A stretch of DNA of 64,000 bases from Roseomonas alba. Lineage in GTDB: Bacteria; Pseudomonadota; Alphaproteobacteria; Acetobacterales; Acetobacteraceae. The stretch spans positions 124,001 through 188,000 of the forward strand of contig NZ_JAHYBZ010000004.1 of the NCBI RefSeq assembly GCF_019430885.1, in the 5' to 3' direction. Of this stretch, positions 42,921 through 51,353 are shown piece by piece. The translations under genes and the position numbers were made by a program. Under the pieces are notes generated by a model that made no database searches, was not told the origin of the DNA, and saw only the letters and a program-made list of their open reading frames with translations. The first letter of the stretch is position 1. Every line of letters begins with the position of its first letter.

Positions 42921-42959
42921 GAAGGCTCCGGGGGAAACCTCGGGGCCTTCTTCGTTTCT
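42921..42959 (+). terminator. Intrinsic terminator after the micro-ORF
   Basis: A 13-bp stem (GAAGGCTCCGGGG with CCTCGGGGCCTTC, two G-T wobbles) closed by a GAAA tetraloop and followed by TTCGTTTCT. This is the clearest factor-independent terminator in the window. Confidence 0.8.
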
Positions 42960-43150
42960 GGGTGAGCGGTCGAAGGCAAGGACCGCCGCGCTGCGCCATC
43001 GCCTGCGCCAGCCGGCCATAGCCACGCCGCACAGGACAGCTGCTCGACAGCCCGATCGGGCGATCGCATCGCACAACGCCGGCCGATGGCGCCGCGCACG
43101 GAACGCCACAGGATGGCCTGCGATATGCTCGAATAGGAAAGAAGGCGCGC

Positions 43151-43321
43151 TCAGCGCGCGATGAAGTCGTCCGGGCCCTCGCCCATCTCCTCCGGCAGGT
43201 CGGCGGCAAGATCCTGCACCACGGCAGACACCCATTCCTCGGCGGTGGTGCCCAGGGCAGCCGCCCGGCGGGCGATCTCGGCGGCCAGTTCGTCGGGCAA
43301 TTCCACCTTCACTTCAGTCAT
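43151..43321 (-). CDS. Ribbon-helix-helix (CopG-like) antitoxin-type protein
   Basis: 56 residues, too short to stand out. MTEVKVELPDELAAEIARRA is the N-terminal strand and first helix of a ribbon-helix-helix fold, and ALGTTAEEWVSAVVQDLAADL the second helix. The acidic tail (EEMGEGPDDF) could bind a partner toxin. It is divergent from the HicA-like gene with a 214-base gap. No classical toxin gene is attached, so it is an orphan or pairs with the divergent HicA-like product. Confidence 0.7.
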   Translation of the reverse strand: MTEVKVELPDELAAEIARRAAALGTTAEEWVSAVVQDLAADLPEEMGEGPDDFIAR

Positions 43322-43535
43322 TTGCTACGCGCTCCTCGGCTGCGACTCGCGGAACAATAGGGTGATTCCGGTTTGCGGCGCCTTTGCGACATCCGCATGG
43401 GTGGGATGCGATTGCGTTGCGGTGCAGCGAAGCCTCCGAAAGGTCTCGACAGGACTTGATCCGGCGCAAGGCATTCGTCGCGAAACCCTGGAAAATAATC
43501 AACATTCGCACGGTATCAGGAAAGGTCCGCAGCCC

Positions 43536-43799
43536 ATGAACCATCGCCACCGCAAGGTGCTCCACGCCATCTTCGCCCACCCGGTCAGCGCCAATATCGA
43601 CCCCAAGGCGGTGCAGGCAGTGTTCGAGGAACTCGGCGCGGAGGTGGACCACACCGGCACGGGCCGTGTCGGCGTGAAGCTGAACGGCCATGCGGCCGCC
43701 TTCCATGACACCCGACACAGCCTGTCGAAGGACGAGGTGGTGGAGATCCGCCAGTTCCTCACCCAGGCCGGGGTGGATCCCGCCGCCTACCCGGTTTGA
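43536..43799 (+). CDS. HicA-like toxin family protein
   Basis: 87 residues. The layout follows HicA-type mRNA interferases: RKVLHAIFAHPVSANIDPKAVQAVFEELGAEVD, GTGRVGVKLNGHAAAFHDTRHSLSKDEVVEIRQFLTQAGV. The usual catalytic His falls in the AAFHDTRH segment. HicB does not follow it, unlike in normal hicAB operons. HicA toxins cut mRNA; whether this one is active cannot be told. AAAGG lies upstream of the ATG. Confidence 0.72.
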   Translation: MNHRHRKVLHAIFAHPVSANIDPKAVQAVFEELGAEVDHTGTGRVGVKLNGHAAAFHDTRHSLSKDEVVEIRQFLTQAGVDPAAYPV

Positions 43800-43875
43800 G
43801 GGATCACGGAGTCCGGCGTAACCTCCCTGCGTTGCCGCAGCGCCCGCGCCGCGGCCGGAGATGAGGATACGCCGG

Positions 43876-44859
43876 ATGATCACCGTGAATCGCCGTGCCC
43901 TGCTGGGCACCGCCGGGCTTGCTGCCCTCGCCCCCGTGGCCGCCCAGGCGCAGACGCGCTGGCAGATGGCCACCGCCTATGCCGACGGAAACCTGCATAC
44001 CCGCAACATCAAGACCTTCCTGCAGGAGGTCGAGCAGGCCGCGAATGGCCGCCTGTCCGTGCAGCTCCATTCCAATGGCTCGCTGCTCAAGATGACCGAG
44101 ATCAAGCGCGGCGTGCAGACCGGCCAGGTCCAGGCCGGCGAGATCCTGCTGACGGCCTATGCCAACGAAGACCCGATCTACGACGCCGACGCGCTGCCGC
44201 AGCTCGTCACCAGCTTCGCGCAGGCGAAGAAGCTCGCCGACCTCCAGCGCCCCTTCATCGAGGCGCGCTTCGCCCGGCAGGGCCTGACGCTGCTCTACAT
44301 GGTGCCCTGGCCGCCTGCGGGTCTCTATGCGCAGAATCCGGTCACCTCGCTCGAGCAGCTCCGCGGGTCGCGCTTCCGCACCTATTCCCCGATGACCAAC
44401 CGCTTCGCCCAGCTCATCGGCGCGCAGCCGACGCTGGTGCAGTCGGCGGAACTCGCCCAGGCCTTCGCGACCGGCGTGGTGCAGTCGCAGGTGACTTCGG
44501 CGGCGACCGGCGTCGACACCCAGGCTTGGGACTACGCGAAGGTCTTCATCCCGCTCGGCTTCACCCAGACGAAGAACGCTGTCTTCGTCTCCCGCCGCGC
44601 GCTGGAGGGCCTGCCCGCCGAACTGCAGCAGGCGATCCGCGCCGCCGCGGCACGCGCGGAGACGCGCGGCTATGAACTCTCCGAAGCCGCGACGCGCGAG
44701 ACCGAGGCGACGCTCGCGCGCAACGGCATGCAGGTGATGCAGCCCACGCCGCAGCTCCTCGAGGATGTCGCCAAGGTCGGGGCGACCATGGCCGACGAAT
44801 GGGCGCAGCGCGCCGGGCCTGACGGCCAGCGCCTGCTCCAGCAGTACCGCGCGGCCTGA
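43876..44859 (+). CDS. TRAP transporter substrate-binding protein (DctP family), first copy
   Basis: 327 residues. Signal sequence (MITVNRRALLGTAGLAALAPVAAQAQ) then WQMATAYADGNLHTRNIKTF, EIKRGVQTGQVQAGEILL and GVVQSQVTSAATGVDTQAWDY. The family's binding Arg lies in GSRFRTYSPMTNRF. It delivers an organic-acid-like substrate to the DctQ/DctM channel encoded downstream. An alternative start at 43861 would lengthen the signal by five residues. A second, similar gene follows (roughly two-thirds identical by eye). Confidence 0.9.
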   Translation: MITVNRRALLGTAGLAALAPVAAQAQTRWQMATAYADGNLHTRNIKTFLQEVEQAANGRLSVQLHSNGSLLKMTEIKRGVQTGQVQAGEILLTAYANEDPIYDADALPQLVTSFAQAKKLADLQRPFIEARFARQGLTLLYMVPWPPAGLYAQNPVTSLEQLRGSRFRTYSPMTNRFAQLIGAQPTLVQSAELAQAFATGVVQSQVTSAATGVDTQAWDYAKVFIPLGFTQTKNAVFVSRRALEGLPAELQQAIRAAAARAETRGYELSEAATRETEATLARNGMQVMQPTPQLLEDVAKVGATMADEWAQRAGPDGQRLLQQYRAA

Positions 44860-45022
44860 CCGCAGGATGCGCGCGCCGCGGGCAGCGGCGCGCCATCTCG
44901 CCCAGAGAATAGGCAGACGCCGTGGCTTTCTGCCCATTCGCCGCGCAGCCCCACTTGCACCGCACGCGGCGCGGCGACGAATATGCCGCCCGCTCAGAAC
45001 CACAAGAAGGGGGCTTCACCCA

Positions 45023-46021
45023 ATGAGCCTGATGCATCGTCGCGGCGTTCTCGCCGCCACCGCAGGACTGGCCACGGCCGGCCTCGGCCTCGGCACAGCC
45101 GCCGCGCAGACGCGCTGGCAGGTCGCCACGGCCTATCCGGACGGCAACTTCCATACGCAGAATCTGCGCAGCTTCCTCGACGCCATCCAGGCGGGGTCGA
45201 ATGGCCGGCTGTCGCTGCAGCTGCATTCCAACGCCGCGCTGCTCAAGATGACCGAGATCAAGCGCGGCGTGCAGACCGGCCAGGTGCAGATGGGCGAGAT
45301 CCTGCTCTCCGCCTATGGCAACGAGGATCCGTTCTTCGAGGTGGACGGCATCCCGATGCTGGTCACCACCACCGCCCAGGCGCGCAAGCTCGCCGAGCTC
45401 CAGAAGCCCTATGTCGAGGCGCGGCTGAACCGCAGCGGCCTGTCGCTGCTCTACTGGGTGCCCTGGCCGCCATCGGGCCTCTACACCAACGCTCCGGTCG
45501 AGACGGTCGAGGCGCTGCGCGGCACCAAGATGCGCACCTACAACGTGCTGACCAACCGCTTCGCGACGCTCGCCGGCGCGACGCCGACCCTGGTGCAGCA
45601 GGCCGAGGTGCCGCAGGCCTTCGCGACCGGTGTGGTGAACGTCATGGTCACCTCGGCGGCGACCGGCGTGGATGTGCAGGCCTGGGATTTCTGCAGGGTC
45701 TTCACGCCCATCGGCTTCGCCCGCACGAAGAACGCGATCATCGTGCGCAAGCGCGACCTCGATGCCCTGCCGGCCGAATTGCAGGCCATGATCCGCAGCG
45801 CGGCCGCGGCGGCCGAGACGCGCGGCTGGGACCTGTCCGACAAGGCGACGACCGATCAGCAAGCCATGCTCGGCCAGCACGGCATGACCATCGCGACCGC
45901 GACCCCCGCGCTGATGCAGGGGTTGCGGGCGATCGGCAACACCCAGACCGACGAGTGGGTGGCCAAGGCCGGCGACGATGGCAAGCGCCTGATCGACGCC
46001 TATCGCGCCGCCATCGCCTGA
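45023..46021 (+). CDS. TRAP transporter substrate-binding protein (DctP family), second copy
   Basis: 332 residues. Signal peptide MSLMHRRGVLAATAGLATAGLGLGTAAAQ, then WQVATAYPDGNFHTQNLRSF, EIKRGVQTGQVQMGEILLSA, GTKMRTYNVLTNRF and VVNVMVTSAATGVDVQAWDF. It is a tandem paralogue of the preceding gene, so one transporter is served by two binding proteins. AAGAAGG precedes the start. A strong hairpin separates it from the permease genes. Confidence 0.92.
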   Translation: MSLMHRRGVLAATAGLATAGLGLGTAAAQTRWQVATAYPDGNFHTQNLRSFLDAIQAGSNGRLSLQLHSNAALLKMTEIKRGVQTGQVQMGEILLSAYGNEDPFFEVDGIPMLVTTTAQARKLAELQKPYVEARLNRSGLSLLYWVPWPPSGLYTNAPVETVEALRGTKMRTYNVLTNRFATLAGATPTLVQQAEVPQAFATGVVNVMVTSAATGVDVQAWDFCRVFTPIGFARTKNAIIVRKRDLDALPAELQAMIRSAAAAAETRGWDLSDKATTDQQAMLGQHGMTIATATPALMQGLRAIGNTQTDEWVAKAGDDGKRLIDAYRAAIA

Positions 46022-46028
46022 CACCACC

Positions 46029-46052
46029 GGGGCCCGCTACAAGGCGGGCCCC
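46029..46052 (+). terminator. 9-bp hairpin between the binding-protein gene and dctQ
   Basis: GGGGCCCGC (46029-46037) pairs perfectly with GCGGGCCCC (46044-46052) over a 6-base loop, 7 bases after the stop. There is no T tract. Such hairpins often protect binding-protein mRNA and lower permease expression. Confidence 0.55.
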
Positions 46053-46115
46053 GTCCTGCCGCGTATCGGAGCGTGCCCGTATGACCCTTCCCGCCCCTTC
46101 CCGCCGCTCCGCCTC

Positions 46116-46655
46116 ATGAGGCTGCTGCGTCGCGCGCTGGACGCGCTGTATCTCCTCGGTGGCATCGGTGGCGCTGTCACCCTCGCCGCCATCGCCGCCA
46201 TCATCGCCACGCAGGTGATCGGCCGGCAGTTCGGCGTCGCCGTGCTCGGCGCGGATGACCTGACTGGCTTCGCGGTGGCGGGGTCGGCGACCCTGCCCCT
46301 TGCCTATGCCTTCCGGCATGGGGCGCATATCCGCGTCGACCTCATCATCGGGCATCTGCGCGGCGCACCGCGCTTCGTGCTCGAGACCATCGCGCTGCTC
46401 GCCTCCTTTGGGCTCTGCGCCTTCTTCGCCTATTCCATGCTCGACCTCGCCTCGGACAGCTTCGAATTTGACGATGTCGCGCAGGGGTCGATCGCCTGGA
46501 AGCTGTGGATGCCGCAGCTCATGGTGGGCACCGGCGTCGCGCTCTTCGCGCTCTGCCTGCTCGACGACCTGATCGTACATCTGACGGGGGGCACGCCCTC
46601 CTATCGCAAGGCGGCCGAGGCCTCGGCGCTCGAACGGGCCGGGGAGGAACTCTGA
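46116..46655 (+). CDS. TRAP transporter small permease (DctQ)
   Basis: 179 residues with four membrane segments (about 10-35, 45-65, 85-110, 130-150). GADDLTGFAVAGSATLPLAYAFRHGAHIRVDLI is the family signature (the RHG/H-I-R-V-D block). It is the small membrane subunit that pairs with DctM. The stop overlaps the dctM start (TGATG). Confidence 0.9.
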   Translation: MRLLRRALDALYLLGGIGGAVTLAAIAAIIATQVIGRQFGVAVLGADDLTGFAVAGSATLPLAYAFRHGAHIRVDLIIGHLRGAPRFVLETIALLASFGLCAFFAYSMLDLASDSFEFDDVAQGSIAWKLWMPQLMVGTGVALFALCLLDDLIVHLTGGTPSYRKAAEASALERAGEEL

Positions 46656-47986
46656 TGGAACTCGCGCAGACCGAGGCCGGCGCCCTGATGCTGGGGCTGC
46701 TGTTCCTCTTCCTCGGCTTCGGCATCTGGATCGGGCTGGCGCTGGCCCTGGTGGGCCTGGTCGGCGTCACGGTGCTGCCCATCCTGATCCCGGCCATGCC
46801 GACCATGCCGCCCGAAAAGGTCATGGGCACGGCGATCTGGCAGTCCCTTGCCTCCTGGACGCTCGCCGCGCTGCCGCTGTTCATCTGGATGGGCGAGATC
46901 CTGTTCCGCACGCGCCTGTCGGAGGACATGTTCCGCGGCCTTGCCCCCTGGGTGCAGCGGCTGCCCGGTCGCCTGATGCATGTGAACGTCATCGGCTGCG
47001 GCATCTTCGCGGCGGTGTCGGGATCCTCGGCCGCGACGGCGGCGACGATCGGCAAGATGTCGCTGCCGGCGCTGACCCAGCGCGGCTACCACCTGCCGAT
47101 GGCGATCGGGTCGCTGGCCGGCGCGGGCACGCTCGGGCTGCTGATCCCGCCGTCGATCGTGATGATCGTCTATGGCGTGGCCGCCGAGGTTTCGATCGTC
47201 CGGCTGTTCATCGCCGGCGTGCTGCCCGGCATCATGCTGATGATCCTGTTCAGCGGCTACATCGCGGTGTGGTCGATGCTGAACCCGGACAAGACGCCGC
47301 CTTCCGACCCGCCCATGTCCTTCGGGAAGAAGCTGCGGGAGAGCGGGCAGCTCATCCCCGTCGTGCTGCTGATCGGCTTCGTGATGGGCAGCATCTACCT
47401 CGGCTGGGCCACGGCGACCGAGGCTGCGGTCTTCGGCGTGGCCGGTGCGCTCGCGCTGTCCGCCTGGGGCGGGTCGCTGTCCTGGTCGTCCTTCACCGGG
47501 TCCCTGATGGGCGCGGTGCGGCTGTCCTGCATGATCAACCTGATCCTCGCCGGCGCGGCCTTCCTGACCCAGGCCATGGCCTATTCGGGCATTCCGGCAG
47601 CGATGGCGTCCTGGGTCGGCGCGCAGGGCTTCAGCCCCTACATGATCATCGCCTGCCTGACGGTGATCTACCTGATTCTGGGCTGCTTCATCGACGGCAT
47701 CAGCATGATCGTGCTGACCGTCTCGGTGGTGCTGCCGATCATCCAGAACACCGGCTTCGACCTGGTCTGGTTCGGCATCTTCATCGTGCTGGTGGTCGAA
47801 ATGGCGCAGATCACGCCGCCGGTCGGATTCAACCTGTTCGTGCTGCAAGGGCTGACCGGCAAGGGCATCTTCGAGGTGACGCGCTACACCATGCCCTTCT
47901 TCATCCTGATGCTGATCGGCGTGTCGATCGTGACGGTCTTCCCCGCCATCGTGACCTGGCTGCCGCAGACGATGCTGGCGCGCTGA
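46655..47986 (+). CDS. TRAP transporter large permease (DctM)
   Basis: 443 residues with about twelve membrane segments. Typical blocks: FGIWIGLALALVGLVGV, INVIGCGIFAAVSGSSAATAATIG (here VNVIGCGIF...), GSLAGAGTLGLLIPPSIVMIVYGV, and the C-terminal MAQITPPVGFNLFVLQGL. It forms the ion-driven channel of the TRAP importer. It ends the operon; inverted-repeat element copy 3 starts 14 bases later. Confidence 0.95.
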   Translation: MELAQTEAGALMLGLLFLFLGFGIWIGLALALVGLVGVTVLPILIPAMPTMPPEKVMGTAIWQSLASWTLAALPLFIWMGEILFRTRLSEDMFRGLAPWVQRLPGRLMHVNVIGCGIFAAVSGSSAATAATIGKMSLPALTQRGYHLPMAIGSLAGAGTLGLLIPPSIVMIVYGVAAEVSIVRLFIAGVLPGIMLMILFSGYIAVWSMLNPDKTPPSDPPMSFGKKLRESGQLIPVVLLIGFVMGSIYLGWATATEAAVFGVAGALALSAWGGSLSWSSFTGSLMGAVRLSCMINLILAGAAFLTQAMAYSGIPAAMASWVGAQGFSPYMIIACLTVIYLILGCFIDGISMIVLTVSVVLPIIQNTGFDLVWFGIFIVLVVEMAQITPPVGFNLFVLQGLTGKGIFEVTRYTMPFFILMLIGVSIVTVFPAIVTWLPQTMLAR

Positions 47987-48000
47987 CGCACCGGACGGAG

Positions 48001-48115
48001 TTGGAGAGGGGCTCTGCCCCTCTCCAAGCCTCTCCCCGCCACAGGCCACGGGGCCTTTGGCGGACTTGGCAGCACTGCAGCCAAGGCGCGGGGAGATGCA
48101 AAGCCCTTCCCCGGC
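48001..48115. repeat. Intergenic inverted-repeat element, copy 3 (between dctM and a convergent Bug-type gene)
   Basis: A perfect 12-bp hairpin TTGGAGAGGGGC-TCT-GCCCCTCTCCAA (48001-48027), then GGCCACGGGGCCTTTGG (about 48044-48060) and a right end GGGGAGATGCAAAGCCCTTCCCC near 48090. It sits between convergent genes and could stop transcription from both sides. Confidence 0.75.
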
Positions 48116-48175
48116 CCACCGTCGCGCGGATAAGGCAGCGCTCCGCGCAGCCCCAACCCGTGCGCAGCTCAGCGC

Positions 48176-49150
48176 TCAGTCCAGCCGCGCGCCCGACTCC
48201 CGCACGACACGCTGCCACTTGGTAGTCTCTTCGCCGATGAAGTGCTGGAACGCCTCGGGTCCGAGCGGCCGCGGCTCGCTGCCCACTTCGCGCAGCTTGG
48301 CCTGGACCTCGGGCTTGGCGATGGCGGTGAGCGTCGCTTCGGCCACCCGGTCGATGATCGGGCGCGGCGTGCGGGCGGGGGCCTGGAGGCCGAACCAGGC
48401 CACGGCTTCGAAGCCCGGGAAACCGCTCTCGGCGACGGTCGGCGTCTGCGGCACCGAGAACCAGCGCTGCGCCGAGGTCACGGCAAGCAGCCGGACGGCG
48501 CCGGAGGCGATGTGCGGAAGATAGGCCGGCAGGTTGTCCACCGCGATCTGCACGCGCCCGGCGAGCAGGTCCGGGATCAACGCGCCGGTGCCACGGAAGG
48601 GCACGTGCTGAATGTCGATCTTGGCCAGCGACTTCAGGTATTCGGCGCTGAGATGACCCGAGGTGCCGTTGCCTGGCGTGCCGTAGTTCAGCGCGCCCGG
48701 ATCGCGCTTGGCCAGGGCGATGAGGTCGGCGAGGTTCTGCGCCTGGACGTCCTTGTTCACCATGACGCCATTGGCGACCAGGTTCACCATCGCGATGGCC
48801 GTCAGGTCATCCTGCTTGAACGGCATGCGGCTGTAGAGGAACTGGTTGATCACCGCCGTGCCGATGGTGGTCATCAGCAGGGTGTAGCCGTCGGGGTCGG
48901 CCTTGGAGACGACCTCCGCACCAATGTTGCCGCCGGCGCCGGCCCGGTTCTCGACCACCACGGGCTGGCCCAGCGCGCTGCTGAGCTGCTCGCCGATCAC
49001 GCGCGCCGTCACGTCGGTGGCACCGCCGGCGGTGAAGGGCACGATCAGGCGGATGGGGCGATTGGGCCAGGCCGGCTGGGCGTGCAGCGCGACGGGAGCC
49101 GCCAGCACAGGCAGGGCGCCGAGGGCGGCGCGGCGGGTGATGCGCATCAT
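48176..49150 (-). CDS. Tripartite tricarboxylate transporter binding protein (Bug/TctC family)
   Basis: 324 residues. Signal peptide MMRITRRAALGALPVLAAPVALHAQ, then WPNRPIRLIVPFTAGGATDVTARVIGEQLSSALGQPVVVENRAGAGGNIGAEVV, the hallmark Bug/TctC N-terminus, and NYGTPGNGTSGHLSAEYL. It binds an organic acid or amide in the periplasm. No TctA/TctB permease is nearby, so it is an orphan receptor as common in these bacteria. It follows the M81 gene by 83 bases in the same direction and may be co-transcribed with it. Confidence 0.93.
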   Translation of the reverse strand: MMRITRRAALGALPVLAAPVALHAQPAWPNRPIRLIVPFTAGGATDVTARVIGEQLSSALGQPVVVENRAGAGGNIGAEVVSKADPDGYTLLMTTIGTAVINQFLYSRMPFKQDDLTAIAMVNLVANGVMVNKDVQAQNLADLIALAKRDPGALNYGTPGNGTSGHLSAEYLKSLAKIDIQHVPFRGTGALIPDLLAGRVQIAVDNLPAYLPHIASGAVRLLAVTSAQRWFSVPQTPTVAESGFPGFEAVAWFGLQAPARTPRPIIDRVAEATLTAIAKPEVQAKLREVGSEPRPLGPEAFQHFIGEETTKWQRVVRESGARLD

Positions 49151-49233
49151 GTCACCTTCCTTGAGCGTTGTGCCTGCGCGCTAACCTGCGCAAGCCCCGG
49201 ATGCAAGCATGCGCATATATCGTTTCGAGGCCG

Positions 49234-50688
49234 TCAACCCAGCCAGTCGCGCGGCACATGCCGCCACGGCAGGGGATGCAGGTCGAGCGCCGCCGGACCC
49301 GGCGCGTCGCATTCGACGATGGCGACGCAACGGTCCTTGAAGGCCGCGCGGAAGTGGTTCTTGCCCTTGTTCGCGAGCAGCCGCGTCGTGCCGAGGTCGA
49401 TGCCATGCAGGGTGAAGAAGCCCGGATCGACCGCGGATTCCTTCAGCGTGGTGCAGATGATGCGGAGATTGCCGACGCGCAGCACGCAGGTCGCGCCGAG
49501 GTCGACCGGCGCGCCGCGTTCCATCGGGCCTTCATTGACGAAGCGGCCATCGGTCAGGCGCTCGACGGTGACGTCGGTGATGACCGGGCGGCCGAAGGCC
49601 TCGGTGATGGTCGCGCCGAGATGGCGGGTCAGCGCCGCACCCACGCCCGCGTCCTGAGCCGCGGCGACCGAGGCCGGGTCGTGCAGGAAGGCGAAGACGG
49701 CGGGCACATCGAGTTGCGCATTCACCAGCGTGCGCAGCATCTCGGGTGTGTCCGCGATGCCGCCGGACAGCGGATTATCGGCCGGGTCGAGCAGGGCGAC
49801 GAGGCCGGGCGGCGCGTTGAGCGCCTGGCGCAGCGCCGTCACCGGGTCAGGCAGGGTCACGGCGAAGCGGTCGCGCCGCGCGGCGATAGCGTCGGCCAGG
49901 CGTTCCGCCACGTCACGCGCCGCGCCGGCATCCTCCGCCCAGACCATGGCGGAGGGACCGGCATGCGGGCTGTCGCCCCAGGCGAAGCCGCCGAAGATCG
50001 AGGCGTCGAGGATCGGCGCCGTCTCGGCAGCCTTGGCCTCGGCCCAGACCTCGGCCATGGGACCGGCCTCGTGCCGCATGTGAAAGCTGTGCAGGATCAT
50101 CGGGCGCTTGGCGATGAAGCCCTGTGCGCGCGGCGCCCCGCCGATCGCGCGTTCCAGCAGGTGCAGTGCGCGCATCCCCGCGGCATCCATGTCGATGTGC
50201 GGATAGGTGCGGTAGGCCGATGCGCCATCCAGCCACTCCGCGATCTCCGGCGCCATGTTGGCGTGGAAGTCGAAGCTGGCGACGAGCGGGGTGCCGCGCC
50301 CGATCAGGGAACGGACGCGCGCGATGGTGGTGGCGTCTGCCTCCGGGTCGGATTCCGTCACGCAGGCGCCGTGCAGGGAAAGGTAGACGCCATCGAAACG
50401 CTGCGCGCGCAGGCCAGCCTCGACCTCCTCCCGCCAGGCGGCGATGGCTTCGTCGGCCATGGGGCCGCCGGGCTGGGCGGCGATGCAGGGCAGCACCGTG
50501 GCGCGCCAGTCGGGGCGCTCCGCCAGGAAGGCGGCGACGGCGCCAAGTTCCGTCGCCGTGCCGGCATAGCGAGCGAGATGCCCTGCCCCGCTGCCCCATT
50601 CGCGGGATTCGAAGGCCGATCTCGGCGTGGGAACGGGGGTGAAGGAATTTCCTTCGAACCAGAGGCGGGCGACGGCGATGTGCGGCAT
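49234..50688 (-). CDS. M81 family metallopeptidase (MlrC type)
   Basis: 484 residues from the ATG at 50688 (MPHIAVARLWFEGNSFTPVPT). The family's N-terminal E-x-N-S/T-F region, HGACVTESDPEAD, LVASFDFHANM (Asp and His ligands), and YPHIDMDAAGMRALHLLERA are present, with the C-terminal domain ending ALDLHPLPWRHVPRDWLG. MlrC was first described for breakdown of microcystin fragments, but most members act on unknown amides. It is upstream of the Bug-type binding-protein gene, which suggests a shared amide- or acid-uptake and breakdown role. Confidence 0.9.
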   Translation of the reverse strand: MPHIAVARLWFEGNSFTPVPTPRSAFESREWGSGAGHLARYAGTATELGAVAAFLAERPDWRATVLPCIAAQPGGPMADEAIAAWREEVEAGLRAQRFDGVYLSLHGACVTESDPEADATTIARVRSLIGRGTPLVASFDFHANMAPEIAEWLDGASAYRTYPHIDMDAAGMRALHLLERAIGGAPRAQGFIAKRPMILHSFHMRHEAGPMAEVWAEAKAAETAPILDASIFGGFAWGDSPHAGPSAMVWAEDAGAARDVAERLADAIAARRDRFAVTLPDPVTALRQALNAPPGLVALLDPADNPLSGGIADTPEMLRTLVNAQLDVPAVFAFLHDPASVAAAQDAGVGAALTRHLGATITEAFGRPVITDVTVERLTDGRFVNEGPMERGAPVDLGATCVLRVGNLRIICTTLKESAVDPGFFTLHGIDLGTTRLLANKGKNHFRAAFKDRCVAIVECDAPGPAALDLHPLPWRHVPRDWLG

Positions 50689-50739
50689 GGGCGAAGCATA
50701 GACCCTCCGCCGGACCACAGCGAGACGAGGCCGGCGCGG

Positions 50740-51294
50740 TCAGAGCCGGCGAAGGGCGACCTGGCCGTCGAGCGCGAAGAGAAGCATCAGCGGCAAGGTG
50801 GCCAGCGCATCGTGAACGGCCCTGACCACGCCATCACCCCACCAGCTGCCCAGCGCATAGTCATCGAGCCCGATGACACCGCCGCTCCGGACCTTCGCGG
50901 TGGACAGCACGATGTCCTCGCGCACCGCCTCGTAATTGTGGTCGCCGTCGATATAGACGAAGTCCATCGCCCCGTCGGGCTGGCCCGCAAGCCACGGCAC
51001 CGAGGCACTGCGCACCACCTCCACCCGTCCGGCGAATGGCGGCTCGCTGAAAGTCCGCAGGATCGAGGCGTGAATCTCCTCCATGTCGTTGGCGCTGCCC
51101 TGCGCATAGAGAGATTGCCCGTGCTGGGGCTGGCCGCTGTTCTGCCAGGGGTCGACCAGATACAGGCGGCGTGGCCGCGCCTGCGCGAAGATCGCTCGCG
51201 AAAAACCACCCCGGAAGACGCCGATCTCGGCGCCAACGCCGCCCCTCGGCAGCAAGGCCGCGATCGTACGACGCGCATCGACAGCAACCTGCAT
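50740..51294 (-). CDS. Class I SAM-dependent methyltransferase (Methyltransf_24 type)
   Basis: 184 residues. The SAM site is GAEIGVFRGGFSRAIF, followed by LYLVDPWQNS, and the acidic FVYIDGDHNYEAVREDI block with GGVIGLDDYALG, all typical of this small methyltransferase group. The substrate is unknown; relatives act on sugars or other small molecules. It stands between the zinc peptidase and M81 genes, all on the minus strand, but with 50-60-base gaps. Confidence 0.87.
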   Translation of the reverse strand: MQVAVDARRTIAALLPRGGVGAEIGVFRGGFSRAIFAQARPRRLYLVDPWQNSGQPQHGQSLYAQGSANDMEEIHASILRTFSEPPFAGRVEVVRSASVPWLAGQPDGAMDFVYIDGDHNYEAVREDIVLSTAKVRSGGVIGLDDYALGSWWGDGVVRAVHDALATLPLMLLFALDGQVALRRL

Positions 51295-51353
51295 GATCGT
51301 GGCGGACCTTCTGGCCCACAGAATAGAGCATTAACCCCTTCTGATCCGCAACA

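Noticed and set aside
42805..43164. A 119-codon ORF covering the micro-ORF region
   Set aside because: It begins within the Shine-Dalgarno sequence, runs through the terminator and overlaps the start of the ribbon-helix-helix region with no protein-like features.
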